Positions 31,050 to 40,880 are shown, counted from the first letter of the stretch. The stretch is DNA of 41,265 bases from Spirogloea muscicola (GCA_009602725.1 WELB01000007.1:250823-292087); one strand, 5' to 3'. Notes: generated by a model not told the origin, from the sequence alone. Numbers and translations: made by a program.

Positions 31050-31510
31050 ACAGGCTGTGAGAAGGCCAGCCCAACAGAACGACTGCGGCTGCAGATATAT
31101 GAAGAGCGGCTGTAAACGGCCAGCCAGATGCACACAGGTGATCGCGACGGAGCCACAGGCTAGGCAGACAGGGCGCTCTTATAAACCCCGTGTCAGCAGT
31201 AGGAAGGCAGATGAGCCGAGGGGAGGAAGAGCAACCCCGCTGTGCACGCCAGAGGCTGCTGCAAGGGCGCGACCGGCGCGGCGGTGCAAAGCCAGCGCTT
31301 GGGACCCCTGGAGGGACATAGATAAACTCATGCGGTAGCAGGGACACCACCCAAAGAAAATGTGTATTTGAAACAAACGAAGGCCAAATGGCCAAGTACA
31401 AAGGCAAGCACATCTTAAGACCTACATAACCTACAGTAGAAAGTAGTACATAACCTACAGTACCCAAAGGCACCGAGCCACCGGGAAGGGCTGCACCCAG
31501 TTCCAATGGA
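31050..31510 (-). mobile_element. subtype-B LINE 3' end, interrupted by a nested insertion
   Basis: The minus strand encodes 'YRMSLSMSLQGSQALALHRR', 'AGRALAAASGVHSG' and 'FLLLTRGL' with a stop at about 31179. The B-type tail follows to about 31081, with a hairpin at 31107-31125 and the usual 'atatctgcagccgc' end. A second hairpin (31053-31072) closer to UGGT belongs to another tail. At 31357-31461 a foreign 105-bp piece interrupts it. The B element resumes at 31462 (cccaaaggcaccgagccacc) until about 31500. Confidence 0.85.
31349..31469 (-). mobile_element. 105-bp LINE-tail insertion with 8-bp target-site duplication
   Basis: 'acccaaag' occurs at 31349-31356 and again at 31462-31469. Between them lie 105 bp that are foreign to the surrounding subtype-B element. 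The intact B copy reads straight through this site (minus-strand GGTGCCTTTGGGTCTTG, about 14535-14551). On the minus strand the insert matches the third-type LINE tail at 20960-21055 (GTGCTTGCCTTTGTACTTGG, GGCCTTCGTTTGTT). It contains an internal repeat of 'tacataacctacagta' near its right end. This is a short, 5'-truncated retro-insertion. Confidence 0.85.
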
Positions 31511-32034
31511 GGAAACAGCTCTTCCCAATTGACAGCAATGGCTGGAGTGCCCAGAGAATGGACAAGGTCTGAAAGAGGAGGCCCTATCCAACAGGAGGCA
31601 ACGGCTGGGAAAAAGCAATCCTACACAGAGGTCCAGAAGGCCCGAGGAGGGTGGCACTTTGGAAGAGCGCTCGCTCTTCTCATGCATCGGCTCGCAAACA
31701 GCAAGCTCCTTCAAAGAAGGAGCGATGGCCGTCAGTGGCCAGCCCAAGGAGAAGGCACAGCAAGTGCTGGCGCAGAACAGCTCTGCAGAGGAGACCAGCA
31801 CCGCGTTCATGACAGCCCCCAGTAAGGGCCACTCACTCACAATCTCAGCTCTACGAGCTGCGGGCCCCGTGATCCATCAACATGTATGCACCGGCTGAGC
31901 AAGCCCGGCGCCCTGACCTGGTGCCATGCGACATCATGGTGCAGCAGGACTGCCCTGAGCCCAGTATTGCTGAAGTCTCTTGTGCTTACTCTCCAGTAGA
32001 AAGTACTCGTCAGGTACAACAATAGATGAAAGCT
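31510..32034. other. decayed LINE tails and unassigned sequence
   Basis: Weak minus-orientation hairpin tails are visible at 31560-31620 (caacggctgggaaaaagcaa) and 31722-31745 (gatggccgtcagtggccagcc), with 'gacaaggtctgaaag' between. From 31860 to 32034 I see nothing that I can name. No gene is supported. Confidence 0.45.
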
Positions 32035-33600
32035 AAAGTCACAGGACCCCCGTGTCAGCATTCGGAGCCTGGGTTGAGTTGAGATCCTGGTGGTGGAAGC
32101 TAGGGCGGTGCGTGGTGCGAGAAACGAGAGGAGGCCACGCCGAGGCACTGCACAGTCCATGCTTACGGCAGCCAAAGCGCGGCTTGCCCTTAAGTGCACT
32201 GCATGAGCTTGTGAACGCCGAAATGGGATGGAAAGCTGCATGCGGAATACCTGGGCAGGCGACCGGGCGGGATTGAGGCCGGGCAACTCACCTTGCAGTC
32301 CCCGACAACGACTGATGGCCTGCCGTGTCAGCCGCTGCAGGAGGTCCAGCCACCGCGTGCCAAATGCACGTCCATCGCCAGCGCCACGACTCTTCGCAGG
32401 CAGGGTGATCCGCATACTTGCGCTCTTCTCCGTCTGCCTCTGGCTACTGCGAAGGAAGAAGTAAGCTCTTTGAAGGGGCAAGGGCTGTGATAGCCAGCCC
32501 GGAAAGAGCGGACAAGGTCGAAAGGGCCGTAAAGTGCTAAAAGCACAACGTTATGCAAGTGGCTACAGCAAATGCGAGCTTAGTAACCCCGAGCCAGCAG
32601 CCACAAGTCGGACTAATTTGCAGCTGGAAAGAGTCACCCCGACAATGCACAGAAGTAGCAGCCAAAGCACGGCCTGTCTGCAAGTGCACTTCATGAGCCA
32701 CGGACCGTCGGGTGGAGATGGAGAGCCGCATGTGGAAGACTTGGGCAAGCGCCGGCGGCGTTGGAGCTGGCAGCTCACTTTGCTGTCTCAATCGATTATC
32801 TATGGTCCATAATGCAAGTTGCTGCAGAACTTCCAGCCACCGACTGCCAAACGCACCGTGCACGTCCATCGCCAGCGCCACGAGATCATTGCCCGTAGGG
32901 TGGTCTGCGTACTAGCGCTTTTTACCGCCCCCATTTGGCTTAAGGCAAGGAAGAAATAAGCTCTTATAAGGGCGAGAGCTGTGATAGCCAGCCCAGAAAG
33001 GAGGGACAAGGTCAAAAGGGCCCGAAATGGCGCTAAATTCACACAGCCATGCAAGTGGCTACAGCAGATGGGAGCTTAGTAACGCCGAGCAGCAGCCGCA
33101 AGTCTGAGCAAAAGCACATAGCTGTGCAAGTGGCTACAGCAAATGGGAGCTTAGTCATGCCGAGTCAGCAGCAGCAAGGAATCGGAGTAAGTTGCAGCTC
33201 GGAAAGAGTCACTCTGACGAAATTCAGAAGTAGCAGCCAAAGCACGGCCTGCCCGCACGTGCACTGCATGAGCTTGGAAATGCATGCGGAAGAGCTGGGA
33301 AGCGATACGTCGACGTTGAGATGCCGTACAGCTCACCTTGCTATCGCTGATGGCGATTGATGGCCCGCCGTGCAAGCCGCTGCAGCAGGTCCAGCCACTG
33401 ACTGCAAAATGCCCCGTGCGCGTCCATCGCCAGCGCCACAAGTTCATGCCGGCAAGGTGGTCCGCATACTTGCGCTCACTTCCGCCAGCAGCCTTGCCAA
33501 GCGCGTGCCCTGCTTGTGCCGCGGATATGGTGGGGTTGGAGGAGTCGGTTGTCACGACGTCCGCGACGATGCGGGGGCCCTCTTTGAGAGGAGCCTAGCT
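32035..33600 (-). mobile_element. three stacked 5'-truncated LINE copies, two as a roughly 490-bp tandem unit
   Basis: From right to left on the minus strand, copy 1 (33600-33070) encodes 'VVTTDSSNPTISAAQAGHAL', 'SERKYADH' and a damaged C-terminus. Copies 2 (32940-32585) and 3 (32455-32040) start near 'KYADHP/QTTLRA' and contain 'MDVHGAFGSRWLEVLQQL' or 'GTRWLDLLQRL', 'QVFHMRLS' or 'QVFRMQLS', and 'QTGRALAATS' or 'RASRALAAVS'. Tails with hairpins lie at 32968-32988 and 32485-32503. The tail block 'aagaa(g/a)taagctctt' recurs at 32457 and 32951, an offset of about 494 bp, so copies 2 and 3 look like a tandem duplication. All three have frameshifts. Confidence 0.8.
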
Positions 33601-33900
33601 TCTCTGACCTGAGGCTGCTTAGCACGGGTCGCTGAGTAATACGTAGCTGCTTTGTTTCTTGTTGTGCTTGTTTTTCTTAGCGCTTCCCCTGGCCCCCTTC
33701 TCGTACTTTGTTCCTTCTTTTTGGGCTGGCTTTTCCAGCCCCCATCTTCAATGGGCGAGCTCTTTCTTCCCTTAGAGGCTCCTCTTTCTTTGGCTTTGGA
33801 CATTGTCCATTCTTTTTGGGCTAGCTTTGCCAGCCCCTCTTCTCTATGGGCGAGCTCTTTCCTCTTTAAGAGGCCCTCAATGGGCGAGCCCTTCTTCTTT
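33600..33900 (+). repeat. LINE 3' tails with two hairpins (plus orientation)
   Basis: The hairpins are gggctggcttttccagccc at 33723-33741 and gggctagctttgccagccc at 33818-33836. Each is preceded by a 'ctttgttccttcttttt' or 'cattgtccattcttttt' block and followed by 'caatgggcgagctctttc' or 'tatgggcgagctctttcc'. 'acgggtcgctgagtaatacg' at 33627-33646 resembles the end of the coding part. The coding domain itself is missing. Confidence 0.75.
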
Positions 33901-34119
33901 GAGAGAGAAGGCGGGCGGTGCGCATGAATTTGAGAGGAGGCCATCTCTAGCCTTACAAATGTCCTGTTAACTGGGTAATGAGCAGGCTAAGGGAGACACT
34001 AAATATCCCCGAGTAAGAGAGAATTGCTTTTCCGGCTGCCGTTCTCTCTGACGTGCGGGAGCTAGCTCGGGGTCAATGAGCATTCGTCCTTCGCAGCACT
34101 TGCATAGCTGGGTGGTTCA

Positions 34120-34310
34120 GCGCTTACCGGCCCCTTCGGACCTTGTCCGTTCATTTCGGGGTAGGCTTCGTTGGGGCGGGCTTTCACAGCCCCTTTCTAC
34201 ATGCTACTCGCTTGGTTGTGTGTGGTTCCGGGGCTGGTAGGCCCCTTCGGACCTTGTAAGTTCTTGTCGGGCTGGCTTTCTCACAGCCCTCGGCCCCTTC
34301 AGATAGAGAG
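34120..34310 (+). repeat. two further LINE tails (plus orientation)
   Basis: The block 'ggccccttcggaccttgt' occurs twice (about 34129-34146 and 34232-34249). It is followed by hairpins at 34173-34193 (gcgggctttcacagccc) and 34269-34289 (gggctggctttctcacagccc). No coding sequence is attached. Confidence 0.7.
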
Positions 34311-34401
34311 TAGAGGCGCGGTGCGCTAGAAATGAGAGGGAGGCCAATTCAAGCCAATACGTTGTTCAGGCAGATACTAGTGCTAAAAGACATCGCTACA
34401 T
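34306..34401 (+). repeat. dispersed repeat, copy 1
   Basis: 'gggaggccaattcaagccaa' followed by 'tacgttgttcaggcaga' is closely matched at 40471-40563 (tacattgttcaggcaga), with similar flanks over about 95 bp. Its identity is unknown. It sits next to LINE tails in both places and may be a further part of a LINE or a separate element. Confidence 0.7.
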
Positions 34402-34930
34402 GAATGATGAGATGAGAGAAGGCGTGCAGTGCGAGTGGGAGAAAGAGCTATTCCAATGTGAGGCGATGGCTGTCCGGAGGCCGGCCCAAAGGGAAAGTAC
34501 AACAAGAAGGAACGCTCTTCCAGAAGAGCGCGATGTATAAGGTCTAGAATGACCTTTGGATGATACACCAGCGTGCTGGGCGTGGGTTAGGCCAGGCTAA
34601 TGGCTTCCGTGGTGGTGGTCTGGCTCCTCAGCTTAGCTCGTCTGATACGTGCGTGCTCACTCGAGGATATCAGTGCCCCACTTAGCCAACTCATTATCCC
34701 GTTACCAGGACAAATTCAAGGCTGGAATTGGCCTCTCTTGGATGAAGCTCACTTTCTACTGGGACGAGCTGACGTCGTCTTGGGACGAGCCCACGTTCAC
34801 TGGTGTCACGGCCCTTGGCTCACGGCGGGGGGGGCGAGGGCGAGGAGGCGGGCCAGGAAGGGGGGGGCGGCGGCACGTGCGCCCGGCTCGTGGCGGTGTC
34901 GACAGGGTGGGGACATCCCGGGGGCGGAGC
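34402..34930. other. unassigned stretch with one minus-orientation hairpin
   Basis: A hairpin tail in minus orientation lies at 34466-34487 (ggctgtccggaggccggccc). The rest, including open frames starting at 34600 and 34649, does not resemble a known protein. It includes the short duplicated motif 'tgggacgagc' (34761 and 34782). Confidence 0.4.
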
Positions 34931-34934
34931 TTGG

Positions 34935-35350
34935 AGCCCCACCTTTGCACAAGTACAAGGACCACCCGGCGGGGTGCAGCACCGCCTGGGGAAGAAGTGC
35001 GCGGAGGCGCGGTGCCTTGGGGTCTTGTGTCCTGCTACCGCATGCGATTGTCTTATGTCCCTCCAGCGCTCCCAAGCGCTTGCTTTGCACCGCCGCGCCG
35101 GTCGCGCCCTTGCAGCAGCCTCTGGCGTGCGCAGCGGGGTTGCTCTTCCTCCCCTCAGCTCATCCGACTTCCTACTGCTTAGCCGGGGGTACTAAGAGCG
35201 CCCTGGCTGCCTAGCCTGTGGCTCCGTCAAGAACACCTGTGTGCATCTGGCCGGCTTTCACAGCCGCTCTTTTAATATCAGCAGCCGCATTCATTTTTCC
35301 ATTCTTTTCCGGGCTGGCTTTTCCAGCCCCTATCCTCAATGGGCGGAGCC
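34935..35350 (+). mobile_element. subtype-B LINE 3' end with internal deletion, just upstream of the ZIP gene
   Basis: 'cacaagtacaaggaccaccc' (HKYKDHPAG in other copies) is followed directly by 'ggaagaagtgcgcgg', skipping the 'HGCYGGRW' part. Then come 'VSCYRMRLS' and 'HRRAGRALAAASGVRSG', ending 'LLLSRGY' with a stop near 35195. The B tail (35196-35290, hairpin at 35250-35268) ends 'atatcagcagccgc'. A second tail with hairpin gggctggcttttccagcccc lies at 35311-35330, about 135 bp before the ZIP start codon. Confidence 0.82.
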
Positions 35351-35420
35351 CCTCCCCAGCGGCGAGCTGGCTTCGCCCCCGGCGCCATGTCGACACCCCC
35401 GCCGCCCCGCCCCCGCCATG

Positions 35421-35421
35421 N
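35421..35421. other. single-N assembly join
   Basis: One undetermined base lies 43 bp upstream of the ZIP start codon in very GC-rich sequence. The distance between the LINE tail and the gene may therefore be unreliable. Confidence 0.8.
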
Positions 35422-35463
35422 TAGCGCCCCCGCCTCCACACTCCTCCCCCCCCGGCGCGCGCC

Positions 35464-37220
35464 ATGGACGACTGCGGGCGCGGCGGCACCTCCGCCCGCT
35501 CCGCGCTCGGCTTCCGCATCGGCGGCCTCTTCGGCGTTCTCACCGGTACGCCCCTCCGCCGCCGCTCCCCGCCTTGCCTCGCCTCGCCCCGCGCCTGCCG
35601 TGCTCCACCCCTCCGCGGGCAGCCCCCCCTCAGCCTGCCAGCCCTGGGCAGGCAGCCGCCTCGGCTGCCGCAGCTCACCACGCCGTGCTTGTGCTTGTGC
35701 GTGCTTGTGCTCTGGTGCGGCGCAGCGTCGGCCATAGGCGTCCTGCTGCCCTTCCTCCTCAGCTTCTTCGGCGGAGTCAGCTCCCGCAACCCCTTCTTCT
35801 TCATCGGGAGGGCCTTTGCCGCCGGCGTGGTGCTGGCCGTGGGCTACGTCCACGTCCTGCCCGACGCCGCCGCCGACCTGTCCAACCCCTGCCTCCACTT
35901 CTCCACCTCCTTCCCCTGGGCCTACGCCTTTGCGCTCGCCGCCTCGCTATGCACATTCTGCCTCGAGTTTTGGCTGCGCATGGTGAGCGCACCGAGCCCT
36001 CACCTCGCCCTCCTCTGCAAGCTCCATCTGACGCTCGTTGCCTGCTCCCGTTTGCCTGCACTGACGCAACTCATCGCCTCACTCCTTGTGCAGTCGATCA
36101 GGAGGGCCTATGGCTTGCCCACCCAAGCTTCACTTGAAGACTCTGACGAAGTGCAAGGTCTGTTCCCCCCAGCCGCGTGGCTCCTGCTTACACAGGCCAG
36201 GTCGGTGACAAGTTGCTGTTTGCGCTGGAAAGACGGCCTGAGACACAGACACGAGCTTGACATGTCGGCCACAGTTGCTGAGCTGTCTATTTGAGCCCTG
36301 CAGGCGGTCTAAGCATGGGCGACGATCTGGAGGGGGCAAAGGCAAATCCAAAGCAGGTGGACCTTGAGAAGGAGAGACGGCTGGAGTGGAATGTGGTGGC
36401 GCTCACCCTGGAGGCAGGGGTTATCTTTCATTCCGTCTTCGTTGGACTGACGCTCGGCACAAACACTGACATAGGTTACGTACGCGGGTTGACGTTCGCC
36501 CTCCTCTTCCACCAGGTCAGCCCTGTGCTGTGAAACAATGTGAGGCTTGCTGCATTGTCTCCACACTTGGTTCATCTCTTCATCAGCACTTCTGTCGTAG
36601 ACTTGTGGTCAAATTGAGACTGAGACTGTTGCAAGCGGCTGCTGTTTATCTTGGCAGGGATTTGAAGGCTTGGCTCTTGGGGCTGCTTTCTGCAAGGCAG
36701 GAAATAACAAACTGAAGTATGCAATCATGGGGCTCTTGTTTGCTCTGAGTACACCAGTTGGCATTGCCATTGGCATAAGCGTATCAATCAACTACAACGA
36801 GAATGACCCCAGTGGTATGATCTCTCTTGACACCACTTTTGCAGGCCAACTGTACATTAAGCTGGGGCTGCAGCTTGACGTGGTGATGGACCTTGTGCAT
36901 GGAACGATTTCCTTCCCCTGTATTCATCTCGCTAGCTTGTTCCCTCTAGTGTGGGCTCTCAGCACAGGTACTCCACCCTCACAGGCGAGATGAGTCTCTT
37001 ATAAGGAAAATGCGTGTGTGGTAATGTTGCAGTGTTGGGCACACAGGGCTCATTCAACGCTGTAGCTGGTGGGATTCTTATCTACTATGGTTTGGCGGAT
37101 CTCATTATACCTACCTTCTCGGACGAGGATCGACCTGCCAGCAATGCTGTGGTCTCTCTTGGATTCGTAGCCATGTTTGCGGGTGCAGCATGTATGAGTC
37201 TGATAGCCAAATGGGCTTGA
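35464..37220 (+). CDS. ZIP-family divalent metal transporter
   Basis: It moves Zn2+ and similar ions into the cytosol from outside or from an organelle. Six exons join in frame: 35464-35545, 35726-35982, 36094-36157, 36304-36515, 36658-36814 and 37033-37220, giving 319 residues. Eight hydrophobic helices are visible. Helix 2 carries the HVLPDA motif (VGYVHVLPDAAADL). Helix 4 has EAGVIFHSVFVGLTLG and helix 5 FHQGFEGLALG, the two metal-binding helices with HS and HxxxE. Helices 7 and 8 are GGILIYYGLADLIIP and LGFVAMFAGAACMSLIAKW. The loop between helices 3 and 4 is short and acidic/basic (EDSDEVQ, LEKERR) and lacks the usual His-rich stretch, which suggests altered sensing of the metal. The last acceptor is TTGCAG|TGTTGG, giving DPSVLGTQGSFNAVAGG. 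LINE tails lie directly upstream. Confidence 0.95.
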
Positions 37221-38690
37221 CGTGATATCGGTCATGGTCAAGTCTACCAGCAGTTGCTGCGCAGGCTCACCATCGCCCCCCTTCATAGCTTGCATTTTCG
37301 ACTGCAGAGATTCATTTATCACTGCAGATTTGCCATACTAGTCATGGATCGTTAAATAGTAGGGTCTAATTTGTACAATACAGAGTCCACCCTTTTCGGC
37401 CATTTGTGAGCCAGTGGTGGATTCGATACATCTGACAGGCTGATCAGTAGCAAGAATCAGCGATACTGGAAGGTTATTTATCGGTCCAAGCACTGGCAAC
37501 TGTCAGTTGCTCTTGACGTGCCTGTTTCTTGACACTGAAGGAGTGCTCCAACGAATATTGCAAAAACGATGTCCTCCACTTCGCTTTATCGGCACATATA
37601 TTTGAGCCGCACGATTACGTTCTGTATCTGCAGCATGGAGGTGCCACCTTACACGTACTCTTCAGTCAACTCTCACTGTCATTCTTTCTGCCACTGGGCC
37701 CAGGACCTGGTTACTGGCTTGGCCTTGGAGGGCTCTGAGGATGTCAACACACTGAGGAATTCAGTGAGCGAGTACAGCGTCCAGTATGTAGCACCCAATG
37801 CAAGTAGCTGCCAGAAGCATCTGATGTGTGGGTGAAGGTCTCGTCCCAAATATCCCGGCCTGAGAATGGGGCTGTCATGTCAAAAAGTAGTCCTTTTTGG
37901 GCGTTGTCAAGAGGTTGCGCCCTATGAAGAACACTGTCAAGTACTCAGCAGACAGAAAACTGGGGTAGAGAGCTCAAACATCACAGCTTCAATGTGAGGG
38001 AAGGGGTATAACTTGGCCAGCCCAGGAGCCAGACTATGCAATGCGGGTAGGACAGCACCGGCAGAGCAGCCTACCGCAGCTAAGCGGCCAGCGGCACCTG
38101 CAGAAGCGAATGCATTCCCTTGTCAATAGCCGAAGATAGGACCACATTGGTCAGTGTGACGGAAGCTCGGTGCCAGTATTCATCGTCAGCAGTTGATGAA
38201 GGTCGGGGAGAGAGCGAGAGGGGCTGGCCACCCGGGCAGTCGCGGAGGCGGTTGATTCCAAGCATTGACCAGCACTGTGCTAGGCCTGCGGCACAGCACC
38301 GCAGTAGCGACGAGAGGCTGACGCACCACGGGTGGCATACCATCGAAAACACAAGAGAGAAGGCGCAATGGTGCCCATAAAAGGAAACAATAGGACTCGG
38401 CTGCTTATGTCAAGGGGCAGCTATTAAAGCCAATTGAGTGTATGCAGACAGAACTAATGGAAGGGAGGCCAAGCCGAGCCAACTTCGTGTTCATGCGAGG
38501 TAGTGCAACCAGTGAGACAACACCGACCGAAGCTCTAGGTCGGGAAGGGCGGCAGTGGCAGGGTACCGGAGGCAGCGCGGGCGCGGCGCAGAGGCGCAGA
38601 GAGCGACTGCGCACAAGTCGGAGCGCGCGGGCGCCCGGCCGAAGGTGCGGGGCGGTGCGGTGCGGGGCGCTGGCCTGGCTCTGGCCCTCC
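37221..38690. other. 3' flank of ZIP and unassigned sequence with possible minus-strand exons
   Basis: Two minus-strand stretches look protein-like. One, at 38352-38080, includes 'PSSTADDEYWHRASVTLTNV', 'VLSSAIDKGMHSLLQ' and a GTGCCG donor-like site. Downstream fragments at about 38090-37950 (PALHSLAPGLAKLYPFPHIE) and 37810-37690 (YWTLYSLTEFLSVLTSSEPS, ending WAQWQKE and stop) could be further exons. I do not recognise the family and cannot join them with confidence. No LINE hairpin occurs here. The region 37221-37500 should hold the ZIP 3' untranslated region. Confidence 0.25.
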
Positions 38691-39360
38691 GGACGCTTCA
38701 TCATTACCCCAGTTCTGAGTCAGCGCTTTCGGCACCTTCGAACTTCGTCAATTCTTTACGGGCTGGCTTTTCACAGCCCTTGCCTCCATTGGGAGAGCCA
38801 GTTTTCTTCACCATTCACTCCTAAGGGGACGTCTATCCGCCTGCTGGTTACTTTGACTTGCACTTACTGACTCGAGGTCACTGAGAGCACCCCTTGCTGC
38901 CGTCTTCGCAATTAGTATCTTGCTTTTTGCGCCATCCGGCCCCTCCAGACCTTGTCCGTTCTTTTGGGCTGGCCTCTCACAGCCACCCAATTTGGACGCG
39001 CTATTCTGCTTTTGGGTTTACCTCCTGCAGACCATCGGCCAACTTGAAACACCCTTTGGCCTTCGTTTGTTTCAAATACATGAAATCCTTCCTATTTGTC
39101 TGGTACCGGCCACTGCTCTCTAATTGGACGCGCTGTTTCTTTCACAGCCCTCGCCTCGCTGGACGAGCTACTTTACTGAAAATACCGCTGCTTCTTCTTC
39201 TTGTGGAAGAGCTTCTCTGCGGACGAGAGGAGGCCCGCGGACCTGAAAGGGAGGCCGATCTGAGCTACTTGATTCCCTGTGTAATTTAGCGCTTTCCCTG
39301 GCCCCTTCAAAATTTGTTCATTCTTTTCTCTGGGCTGGCCTCTCCCAGCACCGTACTGAA
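38690..39360 (+). repeat. series of LINE 3' tails (plus orientation)
   Basis: Hairpins: 38760-38779 (gggctggcttttcacagccc), 38966-38984 (gggctggcctctcacagcc) and 39332-39348 (gggctggcctctcccagc). Coding ends are seen at about 38860-38880 ('acttactgactcgaggtcac'). At 39030-39090 lies the third-type tail motif 'ggccttcgtttgtttcaaat', shared with 31357-31461. No endonuclease-like domain is attached. Confidence 0.72.
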
Positions 39361-39539
39361 AGCGTCTTTCTTCTAATACAAACGAGACCCGTTCAGACGT
39401 GGGCCTGTGGTCCACGACAATTTCCAGCTCGGACCAAACAGCGCAGGCCGCCCAGAGCCGAGAGTGAAGGCACGCCTCCGCCCTGGCAGAGCAGCGCACT
39501 TTCGAAGATGAAGCTGCTCCACCAAGGCCCTCGCCCCTT

Positions 39540-40440
39540 CGGAAGAAGAAGTGGCTCTCCCAGTGGGGGCAAGGGCTGTGAAAAGCCAGCCCGAAAAGAC
39601 TTGACGAAGGTTCGAAGGGGCCACAATGACGGAGGGGCCTGAAAATGCTTATGTCAGAACGGGTGGAGGATGGACCACTCAGTAGCTACGAGTGAGATGA
39701 ATGCGTCAGACTAGCTGCCGGAAAACAATCCCCCCGACGAAAGCCAGAGGCTGCAGCGAGAGCACGGCCAGCACGCAGATGCAAGGCGTGGGCCATGGAC
39801 CGCTGGAAGGAGAATGACAGACGCATGCCATAGACCTGGGCCCACGAGCCAGCAGCGTTGAAGTCAGCCGGCTCACCTGGCCTGTGGGACACAGCGTGCC
39901 GCGCCAAAGCCTGGCTAGCAGGTCGAGCCACTGAGAGCCGAGAGACCCGTGCACATCTACGACCAGAGTGCGAACTCGTCCCCAGCCGGATGGTCTGCAT
40001 ATTCTGCAGCGAGTAGCGTTCGCCGCTGCATGGCCAGCCCTCGAGGCAGAAAGCCCCGGATTGGAGCTATCCACCACATCGGTGGTGACCACATCCGCGA
40101 TGACGCGCGGGCCGCCGCCCGGCGTGGACGCCACCGATTGTACACGACGAGTGTGCAGTCTATCCGGCATCTGCCGGATGGGCATGATGGATGTATTTTC
40201 CAGAGCGACAGGTAAACACGCCTGCTGGAGAATGCCGAACATAGCATCTCTGAGGAGGTGGTGTGCAGCGGTGCGTTCACCTCCAGTGGCGCAGCGGAGG
40301 GCATGCGCCGCTAGCTTCGCCGGGTCCGCCGACCGTTCCCAACACTCGCACTGCAGCACGCCTAGCAGACAGGGCGGCGGGAGACCCAGCAGGCGATGGC
40401 TTGCCGTGCGGTAGAGTTCAACCGGCGTCCTGAGTGCATC
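39540..40440 (-). mobile_element. 5'-truncated LINE copy D (knuckle and endonuclease-like domain), frameshifted
   Basis: On the minus strand from 40440: 'LQCECWERSADPAKLAAHAL' (knuckle C-x-C-x12-H-x3-C with the usual spacing), 'GERTAAHHLLRDAMFGIL', 'ALENTSIMP', 'HTRRVQSVA' (the D of the DLV motif replaced by Gln-Ser), 'VIADVVTTD', 'VDVHGSLGSQWLDLLARL'. Then a frameshift, 'MACVCHSPSS', and in another frame 'HLRAGRALAAASGFRRGD'. Its tail has the hairpin at 39573-39592. The altered DLV motif and frameshifts mark it as dead. Confidence 0.82.
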
Positions 40441-40443
40441 GAA

Positions 40444-40880
40444 GAGCTTCTCTCCACTTTTTCAAAAGAGAGAAGGCGCGCGGAGCGCTTGAAACATAAG
40501 GGAGGCCAATTCAAGCCAATACATTGTTCAGGCAGAATTTAGTGCAAAGTGAATAAAGCTACATAAAATGGAGCCCTATGCTCAGGTATCTAAGGGTAAG
40601 AGGGTGACAATAGTACCAAAGAGGTACTATGGGGCGTGATGGCTGTGAAAGGCCGGCCCACAAGAAGAGAAGGAAGAAGCTCAGTCCAAGAGGGGCGATG
40701 GGTGTGGGAGGTTAGCCAAGGAATACAAGGAAGGAGAAGAAGCAGCTCCTTTGTAAGGGGCGACGGCTGCAACGAAAGAGCTGTAGAAGGAGAAAAAGCT
40801 GTGAAGGGCCAGCCCACGAAGAGATCGACAAGGCCCAGAAGGAAGGGGTGCGATGGCCATGGGAAATGCCAGCCCAGAAA
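40444..40880 (-). repeat. dispersed repeat copy 2 and LINE tails
   Basis: 40471-40563 repeats the 34306-34401 sequence in the same orientation. Hairpin tails in minus orientation follow at 40637-40658 (ggctgtgaaaggccggccc), 40797-40814 (gctgtgaagggccagccc) and about 40850-40875 (ggccatgggaaatgccagccc), with 'gacaaggcccagaagg'-like blocks between. Confidence 0.65.

Noticed and set aside
30168-31133. 321-residue ORF through the UGGT start region
   Set aside because: It crosses the 28-N gap and overlaps UGGT exons 1 and 2 in the wrong frame. The correct frames give [17 protein letters not shown] and [14 protein letters not shown].
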